A stretch of 64,000 nucleotides of DNA, from positions 1,612,001 through 1,676,000 of the forward strand of contig OY969576.1 of assembly GCA_963701245.1 (NCBI GenBank), in the 5' to 3' direction. The position numbers were made by a program, and so were the translations under genes. Origin of the DNA: CAWCCP01 sp963701245. Its GTDB lineage: Bacteria; Patescibacteriota; Saccharimonadia; Saccharimonadales; UBA4665. The notes under the pieces were generated by a model. That model was not told the origin of the DNA. It searched no databases and worked only from the letters and a program-made list of their open reading frames with translations. This document shows, in pieces, positions 33,865 through 42,870 of the stretch (its first letter is position 1; each line of letters opens with the position of its first letter).

Positions 33865-33870
33865 TATAAT
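33865..33870 (+). promoter_or_regulatory. -10 box upstream of purK
   Basis: TATAAT ends 11 bases before the purK ATG at 33882, so the 5' leader would be only a few bases. The -35 position (about 33842-33847) is a poor match. Confidence 0.4.
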
Positions 33871-33881
33871 AGAGTAATCAT

Positions 33882-35009
33882 ATGAAAAATCGGATTGGAG
33901 TCGTTGGTGGAGGTCAGCTCGCTCGAATGCTAGCTTACGACGCCAAAAAAATGGGTTTTACTTTTACAGTTCTCGACCCGACTCCGAATTCTCCGGCCAG
34001 TCAAGTTTGCGATGAACAGATCGTTGCTCCACTTGATGACGAACTAGCCATGCGCAAACTCGCCGAAAAGTCGGACTATTTAACTGTCGAATGGGAATTG
34101 GCAAACGACAAACTGTTGCAGCGTTTTTCTGAGCAAGGCGTACTTGTAAATCCATCGGCAAAAACCCTCGGTATTATAAAAGATAAGCTAAAACAGAAGC
34201 ACTTCTTACGAGATCATGGACTGCCAGTCGGTGATTTTTTCGAAGTCACTAAAATCGATGATATTAAAAAACTTGGCAGCAAAATTGGTTACCCGATGCT
34301 TTTAAAAGCTCGCCACGATGCTTATGATGGTCGCGGCAATGTAGTGATCGAAAACGAACAGGCTGTCGCCGAAGCGTTACATAAACTGGACGGAAAACAA
34401 CTCTACGTTGAAAAGTTCGTGTATTTTGTAAAAGAGTTGTCGGTTATGGTTGCCCGCAGTCTAAATGGTGAAATCAAATGTTTTCCGGTAGTGGAAAATA
34501 TTCATAAGAACAACATTCTTCATATGACGATGGCGCCGGCTCAAATTGACGATGCGCTTATGCACCAAGCTACTGATGTCGCTACCCGTACAATGCAACA
34601 CTTACTGGGTGCGGGAGTATTTGGAATAGAGTTGTTTCTTACAAATGACAATATGATATATATCAATGAGATTGCGCCTCGCGTTCATAATTCGGGTCAC
34701 TATACTATTGAGGCTTGTTATACCTCACAATTTGAGCAACATATACGCGCTGTAACCGGTCTGCCGCTGGGTCGTACTGATATGATTGTACCTAGTGCAG
34801 TAATGATTAATATACTTGGTGGTCGAACGGGTGAAGTTTCAGTACATGGTCTTGAGCAAGCCTTGGGTGTCGCTGGCGTGACGGTTCATATTTATGGCAA
34901 AGCCGAAGTCAGACCGGATCGTAAAATGGGTCATATAACTGCGATAGGAAAAGACATGGAAGCAGTTAAAGAAAACGCCATGGAAGCAAGAAAGTATGTA
35001 TCAATCTAA
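33882..35009 (+). CDS. purK: N5-carboxyaminoimidazole ribonucleotide synthetase
   Basis: The protein has 375 residues of the ATP-grasp superfamily. The N-terminal IGVVGGGQLARMLAYDAKKM is the PurK signature. The central domain has GYPMLLKARHDAYDGRGNVV (ATP-binding) and LYVEKFVYFVKELSVMVARS, and the C-terminal part has YINEIAPRVHNSGHYTIEAC with the metal/carboxylate site. It converts AIR, ATP and bicarbonate to N5-CAIR in purine biosynthesis. It is followed after 18 bases by purE, with a strong Shine-Dalgarno between them. Complete. Confidence 0.95.
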   Translation: MKNRIGVVGGGQLARMLAYDAKKMGFTFTVLDPTPNSPASQVCDEQIVAPLDDELAMRKLAEKSDYLTVEWELANDKLLQRFSEQGVLVNPSAKTLGIIKDKLKQKHFLRDHGLPVGDFFEVTKIDDIKKLGSKIGYPMLLKARHDAYDGRGNVVIENEQAVAEALHKLDGKQLYVEKFVYFVKELSVMVARSLNGEIKCFPVVENIHKNNILHMTMAPAQIDDALMHQATDVATRTMQHLLGAGVFGIELFLTNDNMIYINEIAPRVHNSGHYTIEACYTSQFEQHIRAVTGLPLGRTDMIVPSAVMINILGGRTGEVSVHGLEQALGVAGVTVHIYGKAEVRPDRKMGHITAIGKDMEAVKENAMEARKYVSI

Positions 35010-35027
35010 AAGAAAAGGAGAAGAGGT

Positions 35028-35543
35028 ATGGTAAAGCCATTAGTGGGCATCATTATGGGGTCCGACTCGGATCTTGAGCTAATGCAAGAAGCGGCCAAAT
35101 TATTAGAAGAATTTAGCATTCCCTACCAGTTATCTATCGTATCAGCCCACCGAACACCTGATCGGATGGTGAGCTATGCCAAGTCAGCTGCCGAACAGGG
35201 ACTTCAAGTTATAATCGCCTGTGCTGGGGGCTCGGCCCACTTGCCTGGTATGGTTGCATCTATGACAACATTGCCGGTAATCGGTGTGCCGCGTAAGCTA
35301 AAAAGTCTTTCCGGGCTTGATTCACTTTTGTCGATTGTACAAATGCCAGCTGGTATTCCTGTTGCCACGGTGGCAATTGACGGAGCCAAGAATGCTGCAA
35401 TTTTAGCAGTCAGGATTTTGGCTATTTCTCAACCAGAACTCCAAGAAAAACTGGCACATTATCAAACATTAATGGCTGAAACAATCGGCACTAAAGCGAA
35501 ACAGTTGGAAGAGAAAGGCTATCGTGCATATGAGCAACGATAA
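35028..35543 (+). CDS. purE: N5-CAIR mutase
   Basis: The protein has 171 residues, the normal class I PurE length. IIMGSDSDLELMQEAAKLL and LSIVSAHRTPDRMVSYAKSA hold the nucleotide-binding SDSD and the catalytic SAHRTP motif. AGGSAHLPGMVASMTTLPVI completes the active site. It converts N5-CAIR to CAIR. A strong AAGGAG-type ribosome-binding site precedes the ATG. It lies between purK and the frameshifted purC. No other purine genes are in the window, so the whole pathway cannot be judged here. Confidence 0.95.
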   Translation: MVKPLVGIIMGSDSDLELMQEAAKLLEEFSIPYQLSIVSAHRTPDRMVSYAKSAAEQGLQVIIACAGGSAHLPGMVASMTTLPVIGVPRKLKSLSGLDSLLSIVQMPAGIPVATVAIDGAKNAAILAVRILAISQPELQEKLAHYQTLMAETIGTKAKQLEEKGYRAYEQR

Positions 35544-35580
35544 AGTACGTCTACAGCAAAGCCGAGAAGCACTTTAGGTT

Positions 35581-36551
35581 ATGGTAGATCGCACAACTAT
35601 CCTGAAAGCCAGACCGAAGGCCCTCAGCTCGATAGATGTTCCGGGGGCTGGCAAAAAATATAGTGGTAAAGTACGGGACTTTTATATTCTGAAAGACCAC
35701 CGCATTATCATTACCACTGACCGTCAATCAGCTTTCGACGTGAATCTTGGGATTATTCCGTTTAAGGGAGCCGTGCTAAATTCTCTGGCTGGTTTCTGGT
35801 TCTCTAAAACCAAACACATCATCGGTAACCACGTTATTGATATTCCCGACTCAAATGTGACAATTGCCAAAAACTGCACACCAATTCCAGTGGAAATGAT
35901 TGTCAGGGGCTACATGTCAGGCGTGACTACGACATCAATTTGGTCCTCCTATCAGAAAGGTGAACGATTAATCTACGGACTTACATTTCCGGATGGCCTT
36001 ACGAAAACCAAGCACTTCACGAGCCGGTTATTACGCCCACAACCCATCCCGCTGCCGGATCAAACTTACACGATGAACGACTGACGCGAAATGAAATAAT
36101 TGATCGTGGAATAGTAGATAAAAAACTCTACGAGCAGATGGAACATGTCTCTTTGGCACTTTTTGATTTTGGGAGTCGGCTCTGTTTAGAACATGGTTTG
36201 CGGCTCGTCGATACAAAATACGAATTTGGGATCTGTGATGGAAAATTAACTCTTATCGATGAAGTACATACTCCAGATTCGTCTCGATTTTGGATCGACA
36301 AAACCTATCAGTCTCGGTTTAAAAAGGGGCTAGAGCCGGAGAACTTCGACAAGGAGTTCTTGCGCCTTTGGTACGCTAATCGCGGCTATCTTGGTAACGG
36401 ACAACCACCGGATATGCCCGAAGAACTAATGATTGATCTGTCGAAGCGCTACGTCGCCGTGTATGAAAAAATCACCGACTCGAAGTTTAAAGCTTTTGAC
36501 TACCCGATTGAAGAGCGCATCCTGAGACATCTCAAACCTTGGCTTAAATAG
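35581..36551 (+). pseudogene. purC: SAICAR synthetase with a single-base frameshift
   Basis: The first part (35581-36084 frame) matches PurC: AGKKYSGKVRDFYILKDHRI, then IITTDRQSAFDVNLGIIPFK and IPVEMIVRGYMSG. Near 36013-36015 the frame breaks. The next frame carries the expected continuation LHEPVITPTTHPAAGSNLHD, then ERLTRNEII, through LTLIDEVHTPDSSRFW to a TAA-free end at 36549-36551. The two parts together are 971 bases, one short of 324 codons, so adding one base after AAGCA (for example CACCTT instead of CACTT) gives a normal 323-residue enzyme. All catalytic regions are otherwise present. Assembly error or a recent null mutation are both possible. Confidence 0.9.
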
Positions 36552-36614
36552 AGTAGGTGTTGTGCTCAAAAATAAAGGTAAAATTAACAATATTTACCCT
36601 CCAAACTAGTCGGC

Positions 36615-36737
36615 TTATCCACTCAAGCAAGACTTTTATCCACACTTTAACAGAGGTACTCTTCGCTTGTGCATAAACATCCTTCGCTTCTTCGTAAACT
36701 TATTTCGAAAAGACATCAAAAAATATCTTGTGGAAAA
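36615..36737. other. oriC: oriC-type region upstream of dnaA (DnaA boxes)
   Basis: The 230-base gap between purC and dnaA holds DnaA-box matches TTATCCACT (36615-36623), TTATCCACA (36636-36644), the complement of TTATGCACA (36668-36676) and the complement of TTTTCCACA (36729-36737). AT-rich stretches accompany them. A -10-like TATATT at 36754-36759 follows the last box, so DnaA could also repress its own promoter. Confidence 0.75.
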
Positions 36738-36781
36738 CTTGTAGAAAGTCCGCTATATTGATGTATACGAAAAGGAGTGAT

Positions 36782-38116
36782 ATGCAGCAAGACGGTCTGT
36801 GGCAAGCAGTCCTTGGCGAAATCGAGCTATCCATCTCCAGGGGTAATTTTGTGACATGGTTCAAAAATACCTGCCTGCTAAAACAATCTAGTGATAGTGT
36901 TGTCGTGGGTGTTCCTAACATATTCATCAAACAACAACTGGAACGAAAGTATAACGAATTAATCGTCCAAACTCTTGGCAATAACGGTGTTATTGTCCAG
37001 ACGATTGAATTTAAAATTGCCGCGATTCCCGTTCGAACGAACGAACCCGAGGCGATTGATATGTCTGCCAGAGATGAGAAGTATTCCCCGAAAGCAACAA
37101 TCGAACGACGACCAACGAACGAAGGAACATCGAATAGCCTGTCACATTCTTATCGGCAAGGTCTAAATGAACGCTATACCTTTGATAGCTTTATCGTTGG
37201 TTCTAGTAATGAGCTTGCCTTTGCAGCTTGCCAAGCAATAGCCGCAACACCCGGCACACGTTACAACCCACTATTTTTGTATGGCGGCGTGGGGATTGGT
37301 AAAACACACCTCATACAGGCTGTCGGCAATGCGATTGCCGGTCGCGATGTAGGCTCAAGAGTCTTATATATATCGACCGAACAATTCGTACAAGAATTTG
37401 TTGATGCGCTTCGTTTTAGAAAAACGGCAGATTTTGCCAGCTTTTATCGAACGGCAGATGTGCTCATTATTGATGATGTCCAATTTATCGCCGGCAAAGA
37501 AAAAATGCAGGAAGAATTTTTCCATACTTTTAACGCCCTACATCAAGCCAACAAACAAATTATTATCAGCTCCGACAAACCCCCCAAAGATATACCAACC
37601 TTAGAAGATCGCCTGCGATCGCGTTTTGCCGGTGGCATGAGTATTGACATGCAGACACCTGACTACGAAACACGCTGCGCAATTGTTCAAGCCAAGGCTC
37701 AGGGTCACGAAATTAACTTACCCCAAGAAGTTGTTGAATACCTAGCTAACAACGCTCGAACAAACATACGAGAACTGGAAGGTGCACTAAATCAACTGTT
37801 AGCGTTTTGCGAGATGCGTGGACTAGAGCCAACTTTATCAATTGCCTCATCATTATTAAGTGTGAGCAAAACCAGACCTAAGCATTTGAGCGCCAAACAA
37901 ATCATCGAACGAACCGCTCGTCATTTCCAAATTCCACTTGATGACATCCTGGGACCAAAGCGCGATAAAGACATTGTCGTGCCCCGTCAAATAGCAATGT
38001 ATATGTTGCGCAGCGAACTACACTTGAGCTTCCCTAAAATTGCCCACGAATTGGGGCGCAAAGATCACACGACAGCCATCCACTCGGTGGAGAAAATTGA
38101 AAAGAATCACGCTTAG
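36782..38116 (+). CDS. dnaA: Chromosomal replication initiator DnaA
   Basis: The ATG at 36782 has AAGGAG six bases upstream and gives 444 residues; the in-frame ATG 18 codons earlier lacks this. Domain I is residues about 1-80. After a linker, domain III begins with NERYTFDSFIVGSSNELAFA. Walker A is GGVGIGKTH (about 168-176), Walker B is LIIDDVQF (about 228-235), and sensor/arginine region DRLRSRFAGG follows. Domain IV carries the DnaA-box-binding GRKDHTTAIHSVEKI. It initiates replication. DnaA boxes lie on both sides of the gene, and dnaN follows. Confidence 0.97.
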   Translation: MQQDGLWQAVLGEIELSISRGNFVTWFKNTCLLKQSSDSVVVGVPNIFIKQQLERKYNELIVQTLGNNGVIVQTIEFKIAAIPVRTNEPEAIDMSARDEKYSPKATIERRPTNEGTSNSLSHSYRQGLNERYTFDSFIVGSSNELAFAACQAIAATPGTRYNPLFLYGGVGIGKTHLIQAVGNAIAGRDVGSRVLYISTEQFVQEFVDALRFRKTADFASFYRTADVLIIDDVQFIAGKEKMQEEFFHTFNALHQANKQIIISSDKPPKDIPTLEDRLRSRFAGGMSIDMQTPDYETRCAIVQAKAQGHEINLPQEVVEYLANNARTNIRELEGALNQLLAFCEMRGLEPTLSIASSLLSVSKTRPKHLSAKQIIERTARHFQIPLDDILGPKRDKDIVVPRQIAMYMLRSELHLSFPKIAHELGRKDHTTAIHSVEKIEKNHA

Positions 38117-38196
38117 ATGCCTCGATGCGAATGGCGATCTCCGAAATTAAGGAACATTTATATGCCTAAAAAATCGTTCATAACGTGGGGGCAGTT

Positions 38197-38386
38197 AGTG
38201 GATAAGCTGGTTATGCTGGGTGGAGAGCTATTACGTTTATGCTCAAGTAGCTTGTCGACGATACCGTCGACTGTGGCTAAAGTAGTCACTTTATTCGCAA
38301 GAATCCAAACGTTGTACACGACCTTATCCACTACCTTTTTGACTGTTTTTACTTCTACGAGACGATGCTTTTACCCATTTTCCACA
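38197..38386. other. oriC: DnaA boxes between dnaA and dnaN (second part of the origin)
   Basis: The 341-base gap 38117-38457 has no convincing gene. A 114-codon frame across it has unnatural composition. It contains AGTGGATAA (38197-38205, complement of TTATCCACT), TTATCCACT (38324-38332) and TTTTCCACA (38378-38386), and ends in an AT-rich stretch just before dnaN. Together with the upstream cluster this suggests a bipartite origin. Confidence 0.65.
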
Positions 38387-38457
38387 GCACCAATAATAAG
38401 GACAATACTCTATACTTCTACTATTTTTAATATTATTAAGGGGGCACAGAAAAGCGT

Positions 38458-39549
38458 ATGAAACTTCAAGTAACGCAGGAAAACTTAAATCGTGCCCTCG
38501 GCTCAGTAGCTCGGGTTGCGAATAGCCGGGGCACGTTACCGATTCTCTCAAATGTACTTATTAAAACCAGTAATAATCGTTTGAGTCTCTCGGCTACAAA
38601 CCTTGATATTGCAATTACGCACTTTATTGGCGCCAAGGTAAATGAAGAAGGTTCAATTACGGTTCCCGCCAGACTAATGCAGGATTTTGTAAGCAGCTTA
38701 CCGTCGGGAGTGATTGAACTTGAGCTGGATGGTACTAAGCTGCGCGTCTCGACCGAGCAGTATCAATCGGTAGTGAACGGTATTGTGGCTGACGACTTCC
38801 CTGTTATGCCGGCTATCAGCAAAGGTAAATCCTGGAGCTTGAGTAGTGTTGGCCTTAAAAAAGGTTTACAGCAGGTTGTTTTTGCGGCTTCCAGTGATGA
38901 AATTCGACCCGTCTTAACTGGCGTATTGATTCAGACTCTCAACGGCAAGTTGTACATGGCTGCAACTGATAGCTATCGATTGGCAGAAAAACAGCTCGGA
39001 CCATATAAAGAATCAATTCAACTTCTTGTTCCTGCGTCGGCGATGCAGGACTTGCTCAGGGTGCTTGGTGATGGTGACGAAGAAGTTCAAGTAACCCATG
39101 ATGACCTACAAATATTATTCAAAGTTGGCGACGTTGAACTGGTAACTCGTTTAGTAGAAGGAAAATACCCAGACTACCGCAAACTTATCCCCGACAACTT
39201 TGCCACTCAAGCAACTGTAAAAAGGAACGATTTGATCAATGTCACTAAAGTATCGAGCCTATTTGCTCGTGAAAGCGCTGGCAGTGTGACGGTTGAAGTT
39301 AATGATGCCGACCAACAACTTAGTATTCGCTCGGTTGCCTCACAGCTCGGTGAAAATAACGCCTCGGCTGCTGGTAAAGTGACAGGCACCGGCAGTATTA
39401 CGCTCAATTCTAGGTATTTACTGGATGGATTAAATGCCCTAAATGGTGAAGAGGTATTGTTTAGTTTTAATGGTAAACTTGAACCAATTATGATTAGCGA
39501 TCCTAAAAGCGAAGGCTACGTTCATATTATTATGCCTTTGAAGAGCTAA
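38458..39549 (+). CDS. dnaN: DNA polymerase III beta subunit (sliding clamp)
   Basis: The protein has 363 residues, the standard clamp length, built of three similar domains. Recognisable blocks are MKLQVTQENLNRALGSVARV, TLPILSNVLIKTSNNRLSL, KKGLQQVVFAASSDEIRPVL and the C-terminal LLDGLNALNGEEVLFSFNGK with VHIIMPLKS. Dimers form a ring that holds the polymerase on DNA. The ATG follows an AAGGGGG ribosome-binding site. It lies between the origin boxes and recF. Complete and typical. Confidence 0.97.
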   Translation: MKLQVTQENLNRALGSVARVANSRGTLPILSNVLIKTSNNRLSLSATNLDIAITHFIGAKVNEEGSITVPARLMQDFVSSLPSGVIELELDGTKLRVSTEQYQSVVNGIVADDFPVMPAISKGKSWSLSSVGLKKGLQQVVFAASSDEIRPVLTGVLIQTLNGKLYMAATDSYRLAEKQLGPYKESIQLLVPASAMQDLLRVLGDGDEEVQVTHDDLQILFKVGDVELVTRLVEGKYPDYRKLIPDNFATQATVKRNDLINVTKVSSLFARESAGSVTVEVNDADQQLSIRSVASQLGENNASAAGKVTGTGSITLNSRYLLDGLNALNGEEVLFSFNGKLEPIMISDPKSEGYVHIIMPLKS

Positions 39550-39568
39550 GAACCGTAATTGGCTTTCA

Positions 39569-40624
39569 ATGCTTGCTGAACTTCGCTTAAAACAATTTCG
39601 TTCATATACTAACGATTCATTTGAGTTTAGCCCAACGGTCAATATAATTGTTGGTCCAAACGCGAGTGGCAAAACTAACCTTCTTGAAGCGGTCCTCGTG
39701 ATCGCCAAAGGAAAGTCGTACCGTGCAAAAGACACAGAACTTATCCAAATTGACAAAGATTGGTCGAGATTGGACGCCCGGCTCGATAGCGGCAGTGAGC
39801 GTACTGTGAAATTAACTAGAGATGCATATCCTGGCCGTGAATTTATCATTGATCATAAAACATTCAAACGTTTAACGCTTAAAAACTCGCTGCCGGTTGT
39901 TCTATTTGAGCCGAATGATCTGTTATTGCTAACTGGCAGCCCTGAACTACGGCGGTCCTATTTAGATAACATTTTGGAGCAAACAAAAATTGGCTATGGT
40001 AGTTTGCTTCGTCAATATAAACGAACATTAGCGCAGCGAAATGCCCTACTAAAAAGAGCAGAAGCAAGTTTGTCGACTCAGATTTTCCCCTGGAATATTC
40101 GATTAAGCCAACTGGCTGCTCAGATTGTACGAGCCAGATCCGAGCTTACGGAAACGATACAACAATCATTACCCGGACTATATAAAGACTTATCCCACGC
40201 CAAAGTAGCGATAGTTCTCACCTATAATGCTCAGTGTGACGTAGGTAATTATGAATCACAGTTACTAAAGCGTCTTGAAAGTGTTCTGGAGCTTGACGTA
40301 TTGCGCGGATTTACAGCTCATGGACCTCATCGGGAGGACATTTCTATTACCTTTGATAATCGACTGGCCCAAGAAGTTGCATCACGGGGCGAAACGAGGA
40401 CTCTTATCCTAGCGCTGAAAATTTTTGAACTGAGATACTTGGCATCGAATCGTAATCAGACTCCCCTACTCTTGCTTGATGATGTTTTTAGCGAACTAGA
40501 TGGTGCTAGGCGTCACGCCTTAACGGATTTTCTTTTATCGTACCAGACATTTATCACGACAACCGATGCAGATGTTGTACTCGGAAGGTTTGTCAAAAAT
40601 TGTAACGTTATTGCGCTTAACTAA
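39569..40624 (+). CDS. recF: DNA replication and repair protein RecF
   Basis: The protein has 351 residues of the SMC-like RecF family. LAELRLKQFRSYTNDSFEFS opens it, Walker A is VGPNASGKTNLLEAVL, the signature region is SRGETRTLILALKIFEL, and Walker B is LLLLDDVFSELDGARR. RecF helps load RecA on gapped DNA. It follows dnaN with 19 bases between, the classical dnaA-dnaN-recF order. gyrB does not follow; instead a small membrane-protein gene begins at 40694. Confidence 0.96.
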   Translation: MLAELRLKQFRSYTNDSFEFSPTVNIIVGPNASGKTNLLEAVLVIAKGKSYRAKDTELIQIDKDWSRLDARLDSGSERTVKLTRDAYPGREFIIDHKTFKRLTLKNSLPVVLFEPNDLLLLTGSPELRRSYLDNILEQTKIGYGSLLRQYKRTLAQRNALLKRAEASLSTQIFPWNIRLSQLAAQIVRARSELTETIQQSLPGLYKDLSHAKVAIVLTYNAQCDVGNYESQLLKRLESVLELDVLRGFTAHGPHREDISITFDNRLAQEVASRGETRTLILALKIFELRYLASNRNQTPLLLLDDVFSELDGARRHALTDFLLSYQTFITTTDADVVLGRFVKNCNVIALN

Positions 40625-40629
40625 ACTGC

Positions 40630-40657
40630 TTGTGCTTAAACCTATGGATGCTATACT
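40630..40657 (+). promoter_or_regulatory. Promoter for the 40694 gene
   Basis: TTGTGC at 40630-40635 and TATACT at 40652-40657 are 16 bases apart, 36 bases before the start codon of the membrane-protein gene and just after recF. Confidence 0.5.
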
Positions 40658-40693
40658 TCATCTGTACGTTTGCAGTTTAAATGAGGACATGGC

Positions 40694-41284
40694 ATGGAAC
40701 CGGAACAGCGCAATGAACCACAGCCAGACACTACAGTTGTGCCTGAAATACCTGAAGTAAAGGATAATAACCCAGAGCCAATTAAATTACTAGATGTTCC
40801 GCAGCCAAACCTTGAAACCACACTGCCAACACCAGTGGTACGAGTATTGAGTCCGGTCGGTGTCGAGTATGTTTTTCTTACCATTACCCTATTCGTTGGA
40901 GCTATAGCCCTCGCCAGTTCGCTCATTGCCCTTGTAAATGGCAAAACAGACTTTTCGGTCTTGGCCTTCCCTGCTGCCGTGTTACTAGTGACGGTACCCT
41001 TGTTTGCGGTCATATTTCTCCACGTTAAGAAAATCGAATCAAAACTACCAGCCATGCGGCTTGATGCATCTAAGCGACGAAGCACGCAATTTATTCAGAT
41101 TGCTACGTTTATTGCTTGCTTGTCGGTGATTATTGGATTCGTATTTGATATATTCTCTAAACTGGGCGGACAGAGCGGCCCTTCAATTGTAAAAGCGGCC
41201 CTCGATACCTTATGTATTTTGGTCGTTGCCGGTGGCATTCTCGTTTATTATTGGCGGGATGAACACAAAGTTAAGAGAGGTTAA
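40694..41284 (+). CDS. Four-helix membrane protein of unknown function
   Basis: The protein has 196 residues. A Pro/Glu-rich cytoplasmic N-terminus of about 55 residues is followed by four predicted membrane helices: about 58-80 (VFLTITLFVGAIALASSLIA), 90-112 (VLAFPAAVLLVTVPLFAVIF), 133-155 (FIQIATFIACLSVIIGFVFD) and 168-186 (DTLCILVVAGGILVYYW). The arrangement recalls small DUF-type membrane proteins common in Saccharibacteria (possibly DUF5671), but I cannot confirm this. It has its own promoter after recF and precedes an anchored secreted protein. Confidence 0.75.
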   Translation: MEPEQRNEPQPDTTVVPEIPEVKDNNPEPIKLLDVPQPNLETTLPTPVVRVLSPVGVEYVFLTITLFVGAIALASSLIALVNGKTDFSVLAFPAAVLLVTVPLFAVIFLHVKKIESKLPAMRLDASKRRSTQFIQIATFIACLSVIIGFVFDIFSKLGGQSGPSIVKAALDTLCILVVAGGILVYYWRDEHKVKRG

Positions 41285-41305
41285 ACCTTTAAGGATAACC
41301 AAAAA

Positions 41306-42142
41306 ATGAGATCGAGTTTAAAAGCCTATAAGATTGGTCTTGGTGTACTCGCGATTTTTGCCGTCGGGCTGGCTGTATATGTATTTTTACAAGCAGGCGC
41401 AACAAAGCAGGATTCAAAAATCAATGATGAAGCAAATACTATTTCCAATACGCTAAACAGTTATGTTGATGACAATGAGATTATACCGACTACTCTAGCT
41501 GAAGCCGGAATCAAAAACGTTCCGTCGACGATCAGCTATCAGAGGTTGTCCAATTCGCAGTACAAATTTTGTATAACCTATAAGACTACCAGCAGCGGAT
41601 TTGATGCGACTGGGACGGTGACTGATATGTTAACCGGTGGTCAAATTTACGATAGCGGTGGTGATTTTTCCGATAATTCGGATCTTTATATTTCTGATAC
41701 TTATCACAAAGGTGTGAATTGCCAAACGGTCGATCCAAGTTGGGTAGGATCAACGCTAGATCAGTCCGTTACGCAGAATAGCGGTTCGAATTCGCAAAAC
41801 GTATGCAATTACCAGGCTGTTGAGAAAAACTGCCAAGAGAGCTGCCCTGGTTATGCAAAAACCGCAAACAGCCAAATAGTTTATGACGGCACAGTATCAA
41901 CTATTGTAAACGATGGCAGCGATGAAATTCTTACCGTTGATGTCTATGGTACTACTACGACGCCTGCAACCGCCTACCAAATAGTTTCGAATACAAATAC
42001 CACTGTATCTGATAGTGAGTGTGACGCGACAGAAGCCAGTACTATTACCGAAGGTGATCGGGTGCGCGTCGGTATCAGTGGCAGTCCGACGAGTGCTGCC
42101 ACGAAATTAGAAGCTAGCTATATAATCGACTTTGATGAGTAA
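41306..42142 (+). CDS. N-terminally anchored extracellular protein
   Basis: The protein has 278 residues. A short basic N-terminus (MRSSLKAYK) and one membrane helix (about residues 10-32) precede a polar extracellular part of Ser/Thr/Asn/Asp-rich sequence with several Cys (CNYQAVEKNCQESCPGY). After the helix, INDEANTISNTLNSYVDDNE resembles the alpha-helical spine of pseudopilins, but no prepilin peptidase motif is evident. The last part (about 190-278) is beta-rich, with a VNDGSDEILTVDVYG segment of OB-like character. Function unknown; a minor pilin-like or surface role is possible. Confidence 0.7.
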   Translation: MRSSLKAYKIGLGVLAIFAVGLAVYVFLQAGATKQDSKINDEANTISNTLNSYVDDNEIIPTTLAEAGIKNVPSTISYQRLSNSQYKFCITYKTTSSGFDATGTVTDMLTGGQIYDSGGDFSDNSDLYISDTYHKGVNCQTVDPSWVGSTLDQSVTQNSGSNSQNVCNYQAVEKNCQESCPGYAKTANSQIVYDGTVSTIVNDGSDEILTVDVYGTTTTPATAYQIVSNTNTTVSDSECDATEASTITEGDRVRVGISGSPTSAATKLEASYIIDFDE

Positions 42143-42188
42143 GGCTTTGAGAAAAGAAAAGACCACAAAACTAAGGAAAACCCTGACA

Positions 42189-42869
42189 CTAATCGCCTGA
42201 GATGGCGTTAGAGGATTGAGAATTAAACACTAGTGCCCCGCTTTCGCTATATATCTGCAGACTTACATTGTTTAAATCGCTATATGTTATGGTGACAACG
42301 TAGGCTTTACTACTGTCAATGGTCGTGGTAAACGTTGCAGTGAATGGATCATCTGCATTAGGATTATGAGGACCTGGTTCGAAAGAACCCGAATTTATCG
42401 ATATAGTACTGGCCGTTGGTTTGAATTCAAACAGATATTCTTCTATTTCACTTACCTGGTCATTGCTCAACCCAGCGTTTGTGAGCATATCGGCGCCGCT
42501 AAAATTCACATCATTGACGGAGTGTAGCTCAGAGCTGTTATTGAGATTAAGGCTAACAGTCGAGGTGTGCTCTTTTGTGACCGTCACCACGGCCGTTGTC
42601 CGTTGACTACCGGCAATAGCGGCGACCTGATATTGGCCAGGCGCAAGACGGAGATGAGCACCACCGGTTCCTACCAAGGCTGCCTGATGGTCTTCTTCGC
42701 TTATGCTGAGCTGTGCGGACTTGTTAGAAGTCTTGATGACGAGTAGCCCGGTTGTTTTATAGGGGCCTAACGCTGAGATTATTTGATATACACCAAAAAT
42801 AATGACCGCGATATAGAGGACTACAATAATTCGATTTAGATTAGAGTGGAATTGTTCGTCTGTATTCAT
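42189..42869 (-). CDS. Anchored extracellular protein with PEGA-like domain
   Basis: The ATG at 42867-42869 (226 residues) directly follows the upstream gene's TAA with one base between. Earlier in-frame starts lie inside that gene and add non-natural sequence. One membrane helix (about residues 15-36, RIIVVLYIAVIIFGVYQIIS) is followed by a beta domain: GLLVIKTSNKSAQLSISEED and LRLAPGQYQVAAIAGSQRTT resemble PEGA-type carrier domains. The final about 90 residues are a separate mixed domain. Probably extracellular; no enzymatic motif seen. It is coupled to the 42871 gene. Confidence 0.7.
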   Translation of the reverse strand: MNTDEQFHSNLNRIIVVLYIAVIIFGVYQIISALGPYKTTGLLVIKTSNKSAQLSISEEDHQAALVGTGGAHLRLAPGQYQVAAIAGSQRTTAVVTVTKEHTSTVSLNLNNSSELHSVNDVNFSGADMLTNAGLSNDQVSEIEEYLFEFKPTASTISINSGSFEPGPHNPNADDPFTATFTTTIDSSKAYVVTITYSDLNNVSLQIYSESGALVFNSQSSNAISGD

Positions 42870-42870
42870 T

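Noticed and set aside
38117..38461. A 114-codon reading frame between dnaA and dnaN
   Set aside because: It overlaps three DnaA-box-like sites, has unusual low-complexity Thr/Ser composition, overlaps the dnaN start and has no ribosome-binding site. I treat the stretch as origin DNA.
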